Of a stretch of 48,815 nt of DNA, positions 15,794-24,485 are shown piece by piece. Both the position numbers and the translations under genes were made by a program. Numbering within the stretch: the stretch's first letter is position 1; each line of letters opens with the position of its first letter. The stretch covers positions 1 through 48,815 of the forward strand of contig JAGQNP010000001.1 of NCBI GenBank assembly GCA_020428005.1, written 5' to 3'. This DNA comes from Candidatus Saccharimonadota bacterium. GTDB taxonomy: Bacteria > Patescibacteriota > Saccharimonadia > Saccharimonadales > JACQNP01. The notes under the pieces are model-generated. The model was not told the origin of the DNA. It saw only the letters and a list, made by a program, of their open reading frames with translations, and searched no databases.

Positions 15794-17398
15794 TTATTGT
15801 ACTGTTACGGGTTCTTTTGTGTTAGAAAAAACTTTAGTTTTTTCAATTTCGTTATCAATAATATTTTGTAGTTCTATCTCTACCTCATCTTCAAAAATTG
15901 AAGCTACGATTTCCTTGAATTTGAGGTCAGTAGACTGAGGTCTAGATTCCTCAATTGAAATTCGTTTTGTTGGGTCTTCTCCTTTATCAAATTTTGCCTG
16001 ACAATTCCTACAAACACTACAAGGACCAACTTCAGTTTTTTTGCCACAAGATTTTATTCGACAAACGCCCTGCTTCCACTTCCAGCTTTCACTGCTATTT
16101 TCATTATCTTCAGTTTGTAATGTAATATTTGAATCTAAAGGCGACTTCTTTCCAAAAATATCCTGACTATTGCCAGAACAACCACCACCTACAGTGATAT
16201 TTTGTCTTGCAATTAATCTGTTATTCTCAGCTTCTAACGTATGGTAGTCCATACCATTTTGGCGAGCAATCTGAATTAGCGCCTCATTTTGCTGTATTTT
16301 ACTTACAACCTGTAGATCCATTTGATTGACTACACTAGGATTGTCTACTACAGACGCTGCCCCACTCCAAAGTGTGTTTTGTTTTGCTCGTTCCAAAACA
16401 GCAGCCAGCTCACGGGACATTCGATAACCTCCGTCCGAATTCTCATGATGTTTAATAACCGCTAGGTCTTCCTCGCTCCAAAATTCTTGCAAAATCCCAA
16501 TAAACCGCTCTGTTTCAAAGTTAGCCTCGTTATTATACAGGCTCTCTGCCAATGATAGTTCAAACTCTAACCACTGATCTGCTTTATCTTCTGCGACACG
16601 CCGCATAGTTTCTTGATCGTCACCGAATAATTTAACTTGCTCAATAACACCCTTCCTAAGTTGGGGATCGGCTATGTAAGGGATAACTGCCGCAACTATA
16701 TCTACTGGTCCATTTTTTAGTCTATCTAGTGGCAACTCTAGTTCCCTATGAACCTTCATAATCGAAAGCGCAGAACCATCATCAGTCACGTCTATTGCTT
16801 TGCCAAAAATATTGTTTTCATCACCGAGCATTGCAACCCAAGCTTCAAAGGGAATATCCCGAACCAAAAGTGACTGCATGATCCTATGGCTAACTTCGCC
16901 CTGATTATCAGTTTCAAACCAGCTAACACGAATTGAATCCTCATCTCCGAGATGCTCACGTCTCGCTTCGGCCAATCTGGCATCATTTCGAGTCATTCTT
17001 GGAGATATAAGCACCTTTGCAACATTTGGCTTCATTGATTCGTCAGAATATCGTGCCTCGTCAACCTCCACATCCACACGCGCCCGAGCTGCTGGAAGTT
17101 TGTGGAATCGATATCCTGACATGGCATTCTGAACAGCGGTTCTGCCAAGCCATTTTGTGGTTTTTAAACCTGTATCTGGGTTATTCTCAACCTCGTGACG
17201 GGTTGTTGTAACTGCAAACGGCATTGCAGCTTCCTGCACCGCGGGAATGAGGTTAGTCTTTATATCTTCAAGATATGCCTGGTCTATAGATCCATCGGGA
17301 TTGCGATGATTTAATATGTGATCAACTTCTGTTAAAACCCGTTCGCTAAACGGTATTACTTGTCTGTCTATTTCTGGTGAGAAGGATGCTTCGTCCAA
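15794..17398 (-). CDS. 534-residue protein of unknown function under a cobalamin-type riboswitch
   Basis: The start is TTG 17398, seven bases after AAGGG; no closer ATG exists. The first 360 residues are soluble, charged and mostly helical (LPAARARVDVEVDEARYSD near 100, EFELSLAESLYNNEAN near 275). A helical or coiled stretch follows (near 365-395), then a Gly-Cys segment (VGGGCSG), then a four- to six-Cys cluster (CRIKSCGKK and CSVCRNCQAKF, near 450-475) that probably binds zinc or another metal. The tail is acidic. There is no signal peptide or membrane helix. A cobalamin riboswitch and terminator lie directly upstream, implying B12-dependent expression, but no B12-binding motif (DxHxxG) is visible. 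The 5' half looks more GC-rich than its neighbours. I do not recognise the family. Confidence 0.8.
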   Translation of the reverse strand: MDEASFSPEIDRQVIPFSERVLTEVDHILNHRNPDGSIDQAYLEDIKTNLIPAVQEAAMPFAVTTTRHEVENNPDTGLKTTKWLGRTAVQNAMSGYRFHKLPAARARVDVEVDEARYSDESMKPNVAKVLISPRMTRNDARLAEARREHLGDEDSIRVSWFETDNQGEVSHRIMQSLLVRDIPFEAWVAMLGDENNIFGKAIDVTDDGSALSIMKVHRELELPLDRLKNGPVDIVAAVIPYIADPQLRKGVIEQVKLFGDDQETMRRVAEDKADQWLEFELSLAESLYNNEANFETERFIGILQEFWSEEDLAVIKHHENSDGGYRMSRELAAVLERAKQNTLWSGAASVVDNPSVVNQMDLQVVSKIQQNEALIQIARQNGMDYHTLEAENNRLIARQNITVGGGCSGNSQDIFGKKSPLDSNITLQTEDNENSSESWKWKQGVCRIKSCGKKTEVGPCSVCRNCQAKFDKGEDPTKRISIEESRPQSTDLKFKEIVASIFEDEVEIELQNIIDNEIEKTKVFSNTKEPVTVQ

Positions 17399-17400
17399 TT

Positions 17401-17427
17401 AAAAACCCTTACTCCGTGAGCGAGGGG
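17401..17427 (-). terminator. Riboswitch expression-platform terminator
   Basis: On the minus strand CCCT..CTC pairs with GAG..AGGG around an ACG loop and is followed directly by TTTTT and, two bases on, the TTG start. The 3' arm also carries the GGAG/AAGGG Shine-Dalgarno, so the hairpin could block either transcription or translation. The GAGCG just upstream (within 17453-17446) can pair with CGCTC in the 5' arm, giving a possible antiterminator. Confidence 0.65.
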
Positions 17428-17580
17428 CCAAAAAATTACTTTTCACCGCTCCTGCTCGGGAGTCTTACAAACCGTATCTGGCTATAACAGTTGCGGCACA
17501 GCTCAGGACTTACACCTGATTCCGGTATTTTTATTGTTAATAGTTAGTATGGTAGCATGCTTTGCCTACGCTACATGTAG
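17428..17580 (-). promoter_or_regulatory. Cobalamin riboswitch aptamer
   Basis: The core is read on the minus strand. GGAATCAGGTGTAAGTCC is followed by the TCAGG/CCTGA stem (17519-17515 with 17507-17503). Next comes AGCTGTGCCGCAACTGT (17503-17487), close to the near-invariant GCUGCCCCCGCAACUGU of RF00174. Then AACTGT can pair with ACGGTT (17475-17470) around GCCA, and finally GAGCAGGAGCGG (within 17458-17446) resembles the B12 box AGCCAGGAGACC. The 5' boundary is uncertain and probably includes the GTAGC/GCTAC hairpin after the stop of the upstream gene. The L5-L13 pseudoknot was not assigned. Established members bind adenosyl-, methyl- or hydroxocobalamin. Confidence 0.82.
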
Positions 17581-17589
17581 TATTTTTTG

Positions 17590-18321
17590 CTATTGTTGCG
17601 GTGCAGGTTCAGATGCTTCTGGTGCACCAACAATAACAATCACATCGGCACCATCTGGTTTATTTTCACCTTCTGGTAAGTTACCTACTTTACCATTTAA
17701 CACCTCAGCCAATTTTTTTGCTTGATCTGGATATTTGCCCGATATGTCAATAATTGTTACTCCTGAATATGCATTTTTGGCGTCACCCTTCGACACAACT
17801 GTAACTTCGTTATTAAAGGTTGTTTTGATTGTTTTTTCAGCTGAATCTCTTACAGATTCAGGTCCAATAATGCCTATCGATAGTGTGTTCTGTACAGTAT
17901 AGGGTCGAACGTCAACGAGTCTATCCTCGGAAGGCCTGTACAACAAAGCAAGTTTTGCTTTTTCGTAAATTAAAATGTAATCACCGTTTTCGGCCTTTTG
18001 AAAGAATTCTTGCTTCTTATAATCTTCGCTAAGCTTATCTTTATCACTTACAAAGAATATTGTTGGTTCCTCATCCTTAGGCAAAGCATAGAGTTTCCCC
18101 ACGCTTGCAATAATTCTTTGGTTTTCTTGTTTTTGCGCTTCTTGTGATGAAACTGGGTTCTTTTTTATATCATTGTATTGCTTATAGAAATAACCAGCAA
18201 AGCCAGCAAGGCCTACAAATAGCGCGACTAACAAAACTGTTTTGGCTGCTTTCCAACCCTTTTTAGTTTTGGTCTTCTTAACACTTGTTTGTTTTGGCGT
18301 CTCTTCAGTTTCTTTTGCCAT
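17590..18321 (-). CDS. Membrane-anchored protein with LytR-C-like domain
   Basis: The 243-residue protein has a Lys/Thr-rich cytosolic head (about 1-25), one membrane helix (about 28-47) and an extracytoplasmic part. The last 105 residues (SIGIIGPESVRDSAEKTIK to ADVIVIVGAP) look like the LytR C-terminal domain seen attached to or beside wall-polymer ligases. The LCP catalytic domain itself is absent. The middle (EPTIFFVSDKDKL to LLYRPSEDRLVDVRPY) is not recognised. The ATG at 18321 is chosen over an in-frame TTG at 18327 because an ideal promoter lies seven bases before the ATG, implying a leaderless message. A cell-wall role is inference. Confidence 0.8.
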   Translation of the reverse strand: MAKETEETPKQTSVKKTKTKKGWKAAKTVLLVALFVGLAGFAGYFYKQYNDIKKNPVSSQEAQKQENQRIIASVGKLYALPKDEEPTIFFVSDKDKLSEDYKKQEFFQKAENGDYILIYEKAKLALLYRPSEDRLVDVRPYTVQNTLSIGIIGPESVRDSAEKTIKTTFNNEVTVVSKGDAKNAYSGVTIIDISGKYPDQAKKLAEVLNGKVGNLPEGENKPDGADVIVIVGAPEASEPAPQQ

Positions 18322-18328
18322 AATCAAT

Positions 18329-18357
18329 ATGATACGTACTTATGATTAAGTCGTCAA
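18329..18357 (-). promoter_or_regulatory. Promoter of the LytR-C-like gene, leaderless
   Basis: On the minus strand TTGACG (18357-18352) and TATCAT (18334-18329) are exactly 17 bases apart, and seven bases separate the -10 box from ATG 18321. No Shine-Dalgarno is possible in so short a leader. The -35 box overlaps the stop of uppP. Confidence 0.7.
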
Positions 18358-19148
18358 CGTGCCAACAAGAGTAAAACAACAAGTCCCAAACCAATCCTGT
18401 AATAGGCGAATATATTCAGACTATGTTTACTCAGATATTTGATTAAAAAACGAATGGCAAAAATACCACTTATAAACGCGGAGAAAATACCAGCAACAAA
18501 AACTCCTGCATCTGAGCCAATGTGATTTATTGTTTGAGAATCAATCATAATCTTAACTATGGCTCCAAAAGTAATTGGAACTGCCAAAAGAAATGAAAAA
18601 CGCGTTGCACTTATCCTATCCAAACCCGCGAAAATACCTGCTGTTATAGTGCTCCCCGACCTAGATACACCCGGTATCAATGCTATTACCTGAGCAAAGC
18701 CGACAATAAGACCCTGTTTTCGGCTCATCTTATCTATGCTGCTTTTTTTCTTCAGGTTACTAGAATAATTTTCGGCCCATATCATTGCAAAAGCAACCCA
18801 TATAAGATTAATGCTGACGAGAAATGAGGACCTGAACGTAGACTCAGCTAAATCTTGCAATAAAACACCACCGATAACAGCAGGTATTGTTGCGATTACT
18901 AATATCCAAGCCAACTTTTTCATTTCATTTTTACCTAAAATGCCTAACATGAGCTGCCGGATTTCTCTGTGAAAATATAAAATCAATGCGATAAAGGTAC
19001 CTATGTGCAATGCAACATCAAACGCCAAACCATTATCAGAAATTCCCATGGCGTTATGCACCAATAAAAGGTGACCGGAGCTAGAAACTGGTATAAACTC
19101 AGTTATTCCCTGTATTAACCCAAGAATAATAGCTTGTAGGACTGTCAT
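18354..19148 (-). CDS. uppP: Undecaprenyl-diphosphatase
   Basis: The 264-residue membrane phosphatase of the BacA/UppP type shows ITEFIPVSSSGHLLLVHN near 15-32 and PGVSRSGSTITAG near 160-172, the two halves of the active site. It recycles undecaprenyl diphosphate to the monophosphate carrier needed for peptidoglycan and for the glycan made by the locus at 20-48 kb. Length matches the family (about 265). Its start overlaps the LexA-like stop as ATGA, so it is the third gene of a GtrA-LexA-like-UppP operon. Confidence 0.96.
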   Translation of the reverse strand: MTVLQAIILGLIQGITEFIPVSSSGHLLLVHNAMGISDNGLAFDVALHIGTFIALILYFHREIRQLMLGILGKNEMKKLAWILVIATIPAVIGGVLLQDLAESTFRSSFLVSINLIWVAFAMIWAENYSSNLKKKSSIDKMSRKQGLIVGFAQVIALIPGVSRSGSTITAGIFAGLDRISATRFSFLLAVPITFGAIVKIMIDSQTINHIGSDAGVFVAGIFSAFISGIFAIRFLIKYLSKHSLNIFAYYRIGLGLVVLLLLAR

Positions 19149-19606
19149 TTCTTAACCTTTTTCTTAAGTTCTGTGAGTCTTGGTATGAAAGCTTGAGATG
19201 CTCCTTCGAGCCCAAGTACTTTAAGTGCTCCTATTAATACATAAAGTTCATCAAGTTTGGTCTGCTTTACTAACGAGCTACCCTCTAATTCAACAAAAAA
19301 ATAGTCTACTTTTTCGATAAGCCATTTCTCTTCCTTCGGTTTTATTTCATTACTCTTTATTGGAGAAATGTCTGTTAAGTCATTATTAACCACTTCTATT
19401 GACCTTGCTGACCTACCACGTTTTTGTATATGGCCCCTTTTTTCTAAGCTACTAACATGGAGCGAAACCGTTGCAACAGAATTATAATCAAGTGCTTTCA
19501 TAATTTCTCGATAACTTGGACTATAACCATGCTCTTTTATAAACGCATCAATAAATACTAAAAGTTCCTTTTGTTTTTTTGTTGGTCGTATTGTTTCTTT
19601 ATTCAT
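19145..19606 (-). CDS. LexA-like winged-helix protein without peptidase domain
   Basis: The 153-residue protein begins with a LexA DNA-binding domain (about 8-72): RPTKKQKELLVFIDAFIKEH, then YSPSYREIMKALDYNSVATV as recognition region and RGHIQKRGRSARSIEV as wing. LexA proteins then have the AlaGly cleavage site and a Ser/Lys peptidase; here an unrelated charged helical tail follows (about 95-153; LIGALKVLGLEGASQAF). It cannot self-cleave as LexA does. ATG 19606 is chosen because the longer frame lies wholly within the GtrA gene. It overlaps GtrA by eight bases (ATGAATAA) and uppP by four. It may be a fixed repressor or a regulator of envelope genes. Confidence 0.85.
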   Translation of the reverse strand: MNKETIRPTKKQKELLVFIDAFIKEHGYSPSYREIMKALDYNSVATVSLHVSSLEKRGHIQKRGRSARSIEVVNNDLTDISPIKSNEIKPKEEKWLIEKVDYFFVELEGSSLVKQTKLDELYVLIGALKVLGLEGASQAFIPRLTELKKKVKK

Positions 19607-20009
19607 CTTTAAATACCCAAAGCTTATACCATATGTAATTCCAAAAGGTGAAAAATCCAGCTGAGATAAACTGAGCAAACCAAAGTGGAACACCAAAGTT
19701 CTCATTCAACAATTTCAATATACCGAAGCTTATCAAGAAGTTAAATAGAGTAAGGGTTATGAATTTTACTCCTGAGTTAAAGATATTCTTTCCGGGAAAA
19801 GCCCAGAATCTTTGCGCAAGATAATTCAATAACACACCTATTGTGTTACCTATGATATTTGCCCACCAGAGCCCAATATATTGTGTTCCAAAAGTTATTA
19901 TTAACCAGGCGCTCCAGAAATACGCTCCACCGCCCGCAACATAACCAATCATGCTTCTTTTGGTAAAAAATGGGGTCTTGTTTTTAGCTTTTGAGGACAT
20001 TTTTGACAT
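19599..20009 (-). CDS. GtrA-family membrane protein
   Basis: The 136-residue protein has four membrane helices and the GtrA pattern (IGYVAGGGAYFWSAWLII, NIIGNTIGVLLNYLAQRFWAF, ISAGFFTFWNYIWYKLWVF). GtrA proteins are thought to flip polyprenyl-phosphate-linked sugars across the membrane. It shares an operon with uppP, which acts on the same lipid carrier, and is divergent from the polyprenyl glycosylphosphotransferase gene. A second ATG (Met4) is a possible start. A second GtrA gene lies at 30660. Confidence 0.88.
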   Translation of the reverse strand: MSKMSSKAKNKTPFFTKRSMIGYVAGGGAYFWSAWLIITFGTQYIGLWWANIIGNTIGVLLNYLAQRFWAFPGKNIFNSGVKFITLTLFNFLISFGILKLLNENFGVPLWFAQFISAGFFTFWNYIWYKLWVFKDE

Positions 20010-20086
20010 AAGCTTGATCGCTTTTAGTTCAGTATATCATTGATGCTACCAAGCTACACTAGTGATACAATTATAAACAGTCATTT

Positions 20087-21508
20087 ATGAAAAATAACGC
20101 ATCTCTTGTATACGCACTTTTTCTTGTTGTCGGCGATTTTCTTGCACTTGTTGCTGCTTTTACTTCAGCATATATTTTACGTGTTAAATTTGACCCCCGA
20201 CCATTAATAGCTCAGATACCTGCTCTGACCTTTTTATACGCATTTTTAGTTATATTACCTGTTTGGATATTTATTAATGCTTTCTTGGGATTATATAACC
20301 ATGAGATATACGAAAAACGCTTCGTTGAGATCGGCAAGCTATTAGTCAGTTCTTTCTTGGGTATTTTGGCATTTATTGGATATGATTTTGTATCAAATGA
20401 GGCTCTATTTCCAGCTCGTTTGGTGCCAGTTTACGGATTGTTTTTAGGCTTTACTTATCTTTTGATATTCCGAACCTTAGCTAGATTTATTAGACATTTG
20501 TTATTCAGGTATGGAATCGGCATAAGTAATATACTGCTGGTTGGTGACACAGATGCTACATCTGAGATAGCTCACTCGATGAGTAACACCAAACGTACAG
20601 GATTGAAGATCATTGGGACAGTCGGCAGACGTGTCCACAAAATTCCTAGTTTTCAGGACTTCACAGATGCTTTGGAAAAACTAAAAGAAAAACCACACGG
20701 CGTTATTCAGACAGAACTATTTAAGAATCAAGACAAAAATAACGAAATCATCAGGTTATGTCAGTTAAACCATATGTCATATAGATTTATTCCGGGCAAT
20801 AGTGATATGTTTGTTGGAAACATAGAAGTTGAATTGTTTGCTGATCGTCCTGTTATTGCCGTACACCAGACATCATTAATTGGTTGGGGTAAGGTTATTA
20901 AAAGACTTTTTGATCTATTTATTTCAATTCTTATTGTCATTGTAACGTCACCAATAATGCTAATAGTTGCAATAATGCTTAAGTTGTCGGATCCGAAAGC
21001 ACCTGTATTTTTCAGGCAAACCAGGCTTACAAGATTTAATCGAGAATTCATGGTATTCAAATTCAGAACACATAGAGCAGACATTAGCGGCTTGAGTGAC
21101 AAGGAGGCATTCGAGAAAATAGGTAAACCAGAGCTATATGAAAAATATAAAGCAAACGGTTACTCATTAAATAAAGATCCTCGTATCAGCAAAATTGGTA
21201 ACTTTTTGCGAAGAACAAGCCTTGATGAACTACCCCAATTATTTAATGTTCTTATTGGAGACTTAAGCTTAGTGGGACCAAGAACACTTATTGCCGCCGA
21301 ACTAAATACATACGAACGAAAGCACGATATTTTGAGTGTCAAAGCTGGTATAACTGGTTTGGCACAAATTTCTGGACGCGAGGACATAAGTTTCGACGAA
21401 AGACGAAAACTTGATATTTACTATGTCCAGAACTGGAGTTTTTGGCTCGATATAACAATTTTGGTAAGAACACTCCGAGCAGTAATTACTGGCACCGGGG
21501 CAAAATAA
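20087..21508 (+). CDS. Polyprenyl-phosphate glycosylphosphotransferase (glycan initiation)
   Basis: The 473-residue protein has four or five N-terminal membrane helices (about 8-130), a nucleotide-binding-like middle (ILLVGDTDATSEIA near 155) and a C-terminal bacterial sugar-transferase domain (about 270-473). Key motifs there are APVFFRQTRLTRFNREFMVF, SLDELPQLFNVLIGD, LSLVGPRTLI and ITGLAQISGRE. It moves a sugar-1-phosphate from a UDP-sugar to undecaprenyl phosphate and so starts the surface glycan. The KFRTHRAD segment has His where most relatives have Met/Ser. It heads the glycan locus; the next gene starts two bases after its stop. Confidence 0.94.
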   Translation: MKNNASLVYALFLVVGDFLALVAAFTSAYILRVKFDPRPLIAQIPALTFLYAFLVILPVWIFINAFLGLYNHEIYEKRFVEIGKLLVSSFLGILAFIGYDFVSNEALFPARLVPVYGLFLGFTYLLIFRTLARFIRHLLFRYGIGISNILLVGDTDATSEIAHSMSNTKRTGLKIIGTVGRRVHKIPSFQDFTDALEKLKEKPHGVIQTELFKNQDKNNEIIRLCQLNHMSYRFIPGNSDMFVGNIEVELFADRPVIAVHQTSLIGWGKVIKRLFDLFISILIVIVTSPIMLIVAIMLKLSDPKAPVFFRQTRLTRFNREFMVFKFRTHRADISGLSDKEAFEKIGKPELYEKYKANGYSLNKDPRISKIGNFLRRTSLDELPQLFNVLIGDLSLVGPRTLIAAELNTYERKHDILSVKAGITGLAQISGREDISFDERRKLDIYYVQNWSFWLDITILVRTLRAVITGTGAK

Positions 21509-21510
21509 AA

Positions 21511-22620
21511 ATGCAACAAATTGCAAAAAATAAAAAAGTAGCTATTGTTTGTGATTGGTTAACCGGTATTGGTGGCGCTGAGCGTGTAGTACTCGAGCTC
21601 CACAAGATGTTTCCCGAAGCCCCAATTTACACATCTCAGTATGATCCCGAAAAAATTGACTGGTTCAAAAATGCTGATATACGTGTAGGATGGCTACAAA
21701 AAATACCTAAGCGCCTTAAAAAATTCATACCGGTTTTTAGAGCTTGGTATTTTTCTAGATTAGATCTTAGTGAATACGACATTATAATTTCCAATACTGG
21801 CGCTGAAGCAAAAGGAGTTAAGTTTGGCCCAAGTACAACTCATCTGTGCATATGTAACGCCCCCACACATTATTACTGGAGCCGATACGAACAATATTTG
21901 AAGGAACCAGGGTTTGGAAAGTTCAATTGGCTCGCTAGGTTGGGTTTAAAAATGTTAGTTTCACCAATGAGAAAATGGGACTTTAGAGCTGCCCAAAGAC
22001 CGACTGAGTTAATTGCAATTTCTTCACATATACAAAAAGAGATTAAGAAATATTATAAGCGGGACAGCGCCATGATCTTCCCTCCAGTAAAATTAGAAAG
22101 ATTTAACAAATTATCGAGTAAGACTAAAAACGGTTTTGTTATAACTGGTAGACAAACACCTTACAAAAGAGTTGATTTAGCAGTCGCAGCTTGCACAAAA
22201 CTAAATTTGCCATTGACTGTTGTGGGAGACGGGCCAGAACATCAAGAATTAATTAATATGTCAGGAACTTCTATTAAATTCATTACAAATGCGACTGACA
22301 AACAAGTAAATGATGCTATTTCATCGAGTGAAGCATTCATATTTCCGGGTCTAGATGATTTTGGAATCTCGCCTGTAGAAGCAATGGCAGCAGGGTTACC
22401 GGTTATTGCTTATAGAGGAGGTGGGGCCTTGGACTACGTTGTTCCAGGAAAAACAGGCGAATTTTTTGACAATCAAAACACAGATTCTTTATGTAGAGTT
22501 TTAGAGGACTTTGAACCCCAAAAATATTCATCGGATGATATAAAACGTGAATCAAAGCGTTTTTCTGTCGAAAATTTCCAAAAATCATTGATTGATAAGG
22601 TAAATCAAGTTGTAAAATAG
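21511..22620 (+). CDS. Glycosyltransferase family 4
   Basis: From ATG 21511 the protein has 369 residues and a GT-B fold. The N-terminal motif DWLTGIGGAERVVLELHKMF binds the acceptor side, and FGISPVEAMAAGLPVIAYRG near 300 contains the nucleotide-sugar-binding Glu pair. CNAPTHYYWSRYEQYLKEPG resembles WbaZ-like mannosyltransferases that act early in O-antigen synthesis. The donor cannot be fixed from sequence. The open frame starts at 21442 inside the initiating transferase, but ATG 21511 gives normal spacing. It probably adds the second sugar of the chain. Confidence 0.92.
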   Translation: MQQIAKNKKVAIVCDWLTGIGGAERVVLELHKMFPEAPIYTSQYDPEKIDWFKNADIRVGWLQKIPKRLKKFIPVFRAWYFSRLDLSEYDIIISNTGAEAKGVKFGPSTTHLCICNAPTHYYWSRYEQYLKEPGFGKFNWLARLGLKMLVSPMRKWDFRAAQRPTELIAISSHIQKEIKKYYKRDSAMIFPPVKLERFNKLSSKTKNGFVITGRQTPYKRVDLAVAACTKLNLPLTVVGDGPEHQELINMSGTSIKFITNATDKQVNDAISSSEAFIFPGLDDFGISPVEAMAAGLPVIAYRGGGALDYVVPGKTGEFFDNQNTDSLCRVLEDFEPQKYSSDDIKRESKRFSVENFQKSLIDKVNQVVK

Positions 22621-22647
22621 CCCCGCACAAATAAAAGAAAGGAAAAC

Positions 22648-24471
22648 ATGTGCGGTATTGTTGGTTACATAGGAAATCGATCAGCTATTGAACCCGTGAT
22701 TGAGGGTCTGAAAGCACTAGAATATAGAGGATACGACTCTGCAGGAATTTCTATTATTGATAAGAATAATGCAAAGTTAATAAAAACCGCCGGTAGAGTT
22801 GAAAGACTATCAGAAGAGCTCAGTGGGCTTAAAGAAAGCTATGGACTAGCCATCGGTCATACAAGATGGGCAACACACGGAAGTCCCACTAAAGCCAATG
22901 CACATCCCCATACCAATTCTAAAGGCAATATTTTTGTGGTTCACAATGGAATTATCGAAAATTACCAGGATCTAAAACAATTTCTGATCAAAAAGGGTTA
23001 TAGATTTAAATCCAACACGGATACAGAGGTAATACCACAACTTATTGACTATCACTTAGGCAAAACGAAAATTTTCCTGGAAGCCTTTAAGCAAACTCTT
23101 AGAGAATTGCGAGGAGCATACGCAATTGCGGCAGCTTATCAAGACGATCCTAGGAATGTTTATGTTGCAAAACTTTCTAGCCCACTCGTTATTGGTGTTG
23201 GCAAACATGAGCATATAGTAGCCTCTGACATTAGTGCTTTAGGCAGTGATACAAAAAAAGTATTTTATCTTGAAGATTATGAATTAGCTGTTGTGAGCTC
23301 AGATTCTCTTCGTATTCATGACTATAAAAAATCCATGGATATAACAAAAAACCCTGAGAACATTCAAGTTGATTCAAAGGAAACATCTCTTGGTGATTTT
23401 CCTCACTATATGCTGAAAGAGATCTTTGAATCACCGCAGACTGTTCAATCTGCAATAGTTGGTAGAATTAAACCTAACGAAAATATTGTTAAACTTGGTG
23501 GGCTAGAATCAGTTGCAAATCAGCTTCAATATATTGATCGAATAATTATAGTAGCCTGTGGTACATCTTACTATGCTGGTCTAGTTGGTGAATATTTAAT
23601 AGAAGAAGTTGCCGGAATACCAGTAGAAGTCCAATTGGCATCTGAATTCAAATATCGAAAAGAACCTTTATCGCGAAGTACGGTAGTAATTGCAATTTCT
23701 CAATCAGGTGAAACTGCAGACACCATAGCCGCACTTAACAAGGTTGAGGACTATGGAATTTTAAGGCTAGGCATCGTGAATTCTGTTGGCTCCACAATTG
23801 CTAGAATGACTGATGCTGGTGTATATTGCCACGCCGGACCAGAAAAATCAGTAGCAAGCACCAAGGCTTTCATTGCTCAGGTAACAGTACTTGCGGAAAT
23901 TGCACTTTACCTATCAAATGGAAATAGTAGTCTATATAAACCTGTTGTAAATGAATTGGTTAACGTACCGACTAAAATAACTGAGATTCTAAGACAGTCT
24001 GAAAAAATCAAAAAGATAGCTCTAAAGTATTCGAAGTATCGTGACTTCCTATTCATTGGACGTGGTTATATGTATCCTTGTGCCTTGGAAGGAGCATTAA
24101 AGCTTAAGGAAGTATCGTACATTCATGCTGAAGGATACGCAGCTGGTGAGATGAAACATGGACCTCTCGCAATGATAGAAAGAAATTTCCCTACATTAGC
24201 ATTACTTCCTAACGGAAATCTGTTTGAAAAAACTATCTCTAATCTTGAAGAAATACATTCTAGAAAAGGACCAATAATAGCTATCCATTCGCAAAAATCT
24301 AGAGTTCAAATGAACATTGAAGACTCTATAGAAATACCAGAAACAATTGAGCAACTTCAGCCATTACTATTCGCTACAGTATTGCAGCTTTTTTCCTACT
24401 ATATAGCTGTTGATAAAAAGCTAGACGTCGACAAACCTCGTAATCTAGCTAAATCAGTTACCGTAGAATAA
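22648..24471 (+). CDS. glmS: Glutamine-fructose-6-phosphate aminotransferase (isomerising)
   Basis: The 607-residue enzyme has the N-terminal glutaminase with nucleophile Cys2 (MCGIVGYIGNRSA), GHTRWATHGSP near 73, and two SIS domains (ACGTSYYAGL near 303, AISQSGETADTIAAL near 350, RGYMYPCALEGALKLKE near 475), ending in LAKSVTVE. It makes glucosamine-6-phosphate, the source of UDP-GlcNAc for wall and glycan. AGAAAGGAAAAC precedes the ATG. The 27-base gap to the upstream gene is too short for a glmS ribozyme. Length matches the family exactly. Confidence 0.97.
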   Translation: MCGIVGYIGNRSAIEPVIEGLKALEYRGYDSAGISIIDKNNAKLIKTAGRVERLSEELSGLKESYGLAIGHTRWATHGSPTKANAHPHTNSKGNIFVVHNGIIENYQDLKQFLIKKGYRFKSNTDTEVIPQLIDYHLGKTKIFLEAFKQTLRELRGAYAIAAAYQDDPRNVYVAKLSSPLVIGVGKHEHIVASDISALGSDTKKVFYLEDYELAVVSSDSLRIHDYKKSMDITKNPENIQVDSKETSLGDFPHYMLKEIFESPQTVQSAIVGRIKPNENIVKLGGLESVANQLQYIDRIIIVACGTSYYAGLVGEYLIEEVAGIPVEVQLASEFKYRKEPLSRSTVVIAISQSGETADTIAALNKVEDYGILRLGIVNSVGSTIARMTDAGVYCHAGPEKSVASTKAFIAQVTVLAEIALYLSNGNSSLYKPVVNELVNVPTKITEILRQSEKIKKIALKYSKYRDFLFIGRGYMYPCALEGALKLKEVSYIHAEGYAAGEMKHGPLAMIERNFPTLALLPNGNLFEKTISNLEEIHSRKGPIIAIHSQKSRVQMNIEDSIEIPETIEQLQPLLFATVLQLFSYYIAVDKKLDVDKPRNLAKSVTVE

Positions 24472-24485
24472 ACTATATATATTCT

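Noticed and set aside
17534-17725. 63-codon plus-strand ORF across the riboswitch 5' side
   Set aside because: It is antisense to the end of the LytR-C-like gene and the aptamer, has no ribosome-binding site, and its composition is that of a shadow frame.
22621-22647. glmS ribozyme before glmS
   Set aside because: The gap is only 27 bases and shows a plain ribosome-binding site.
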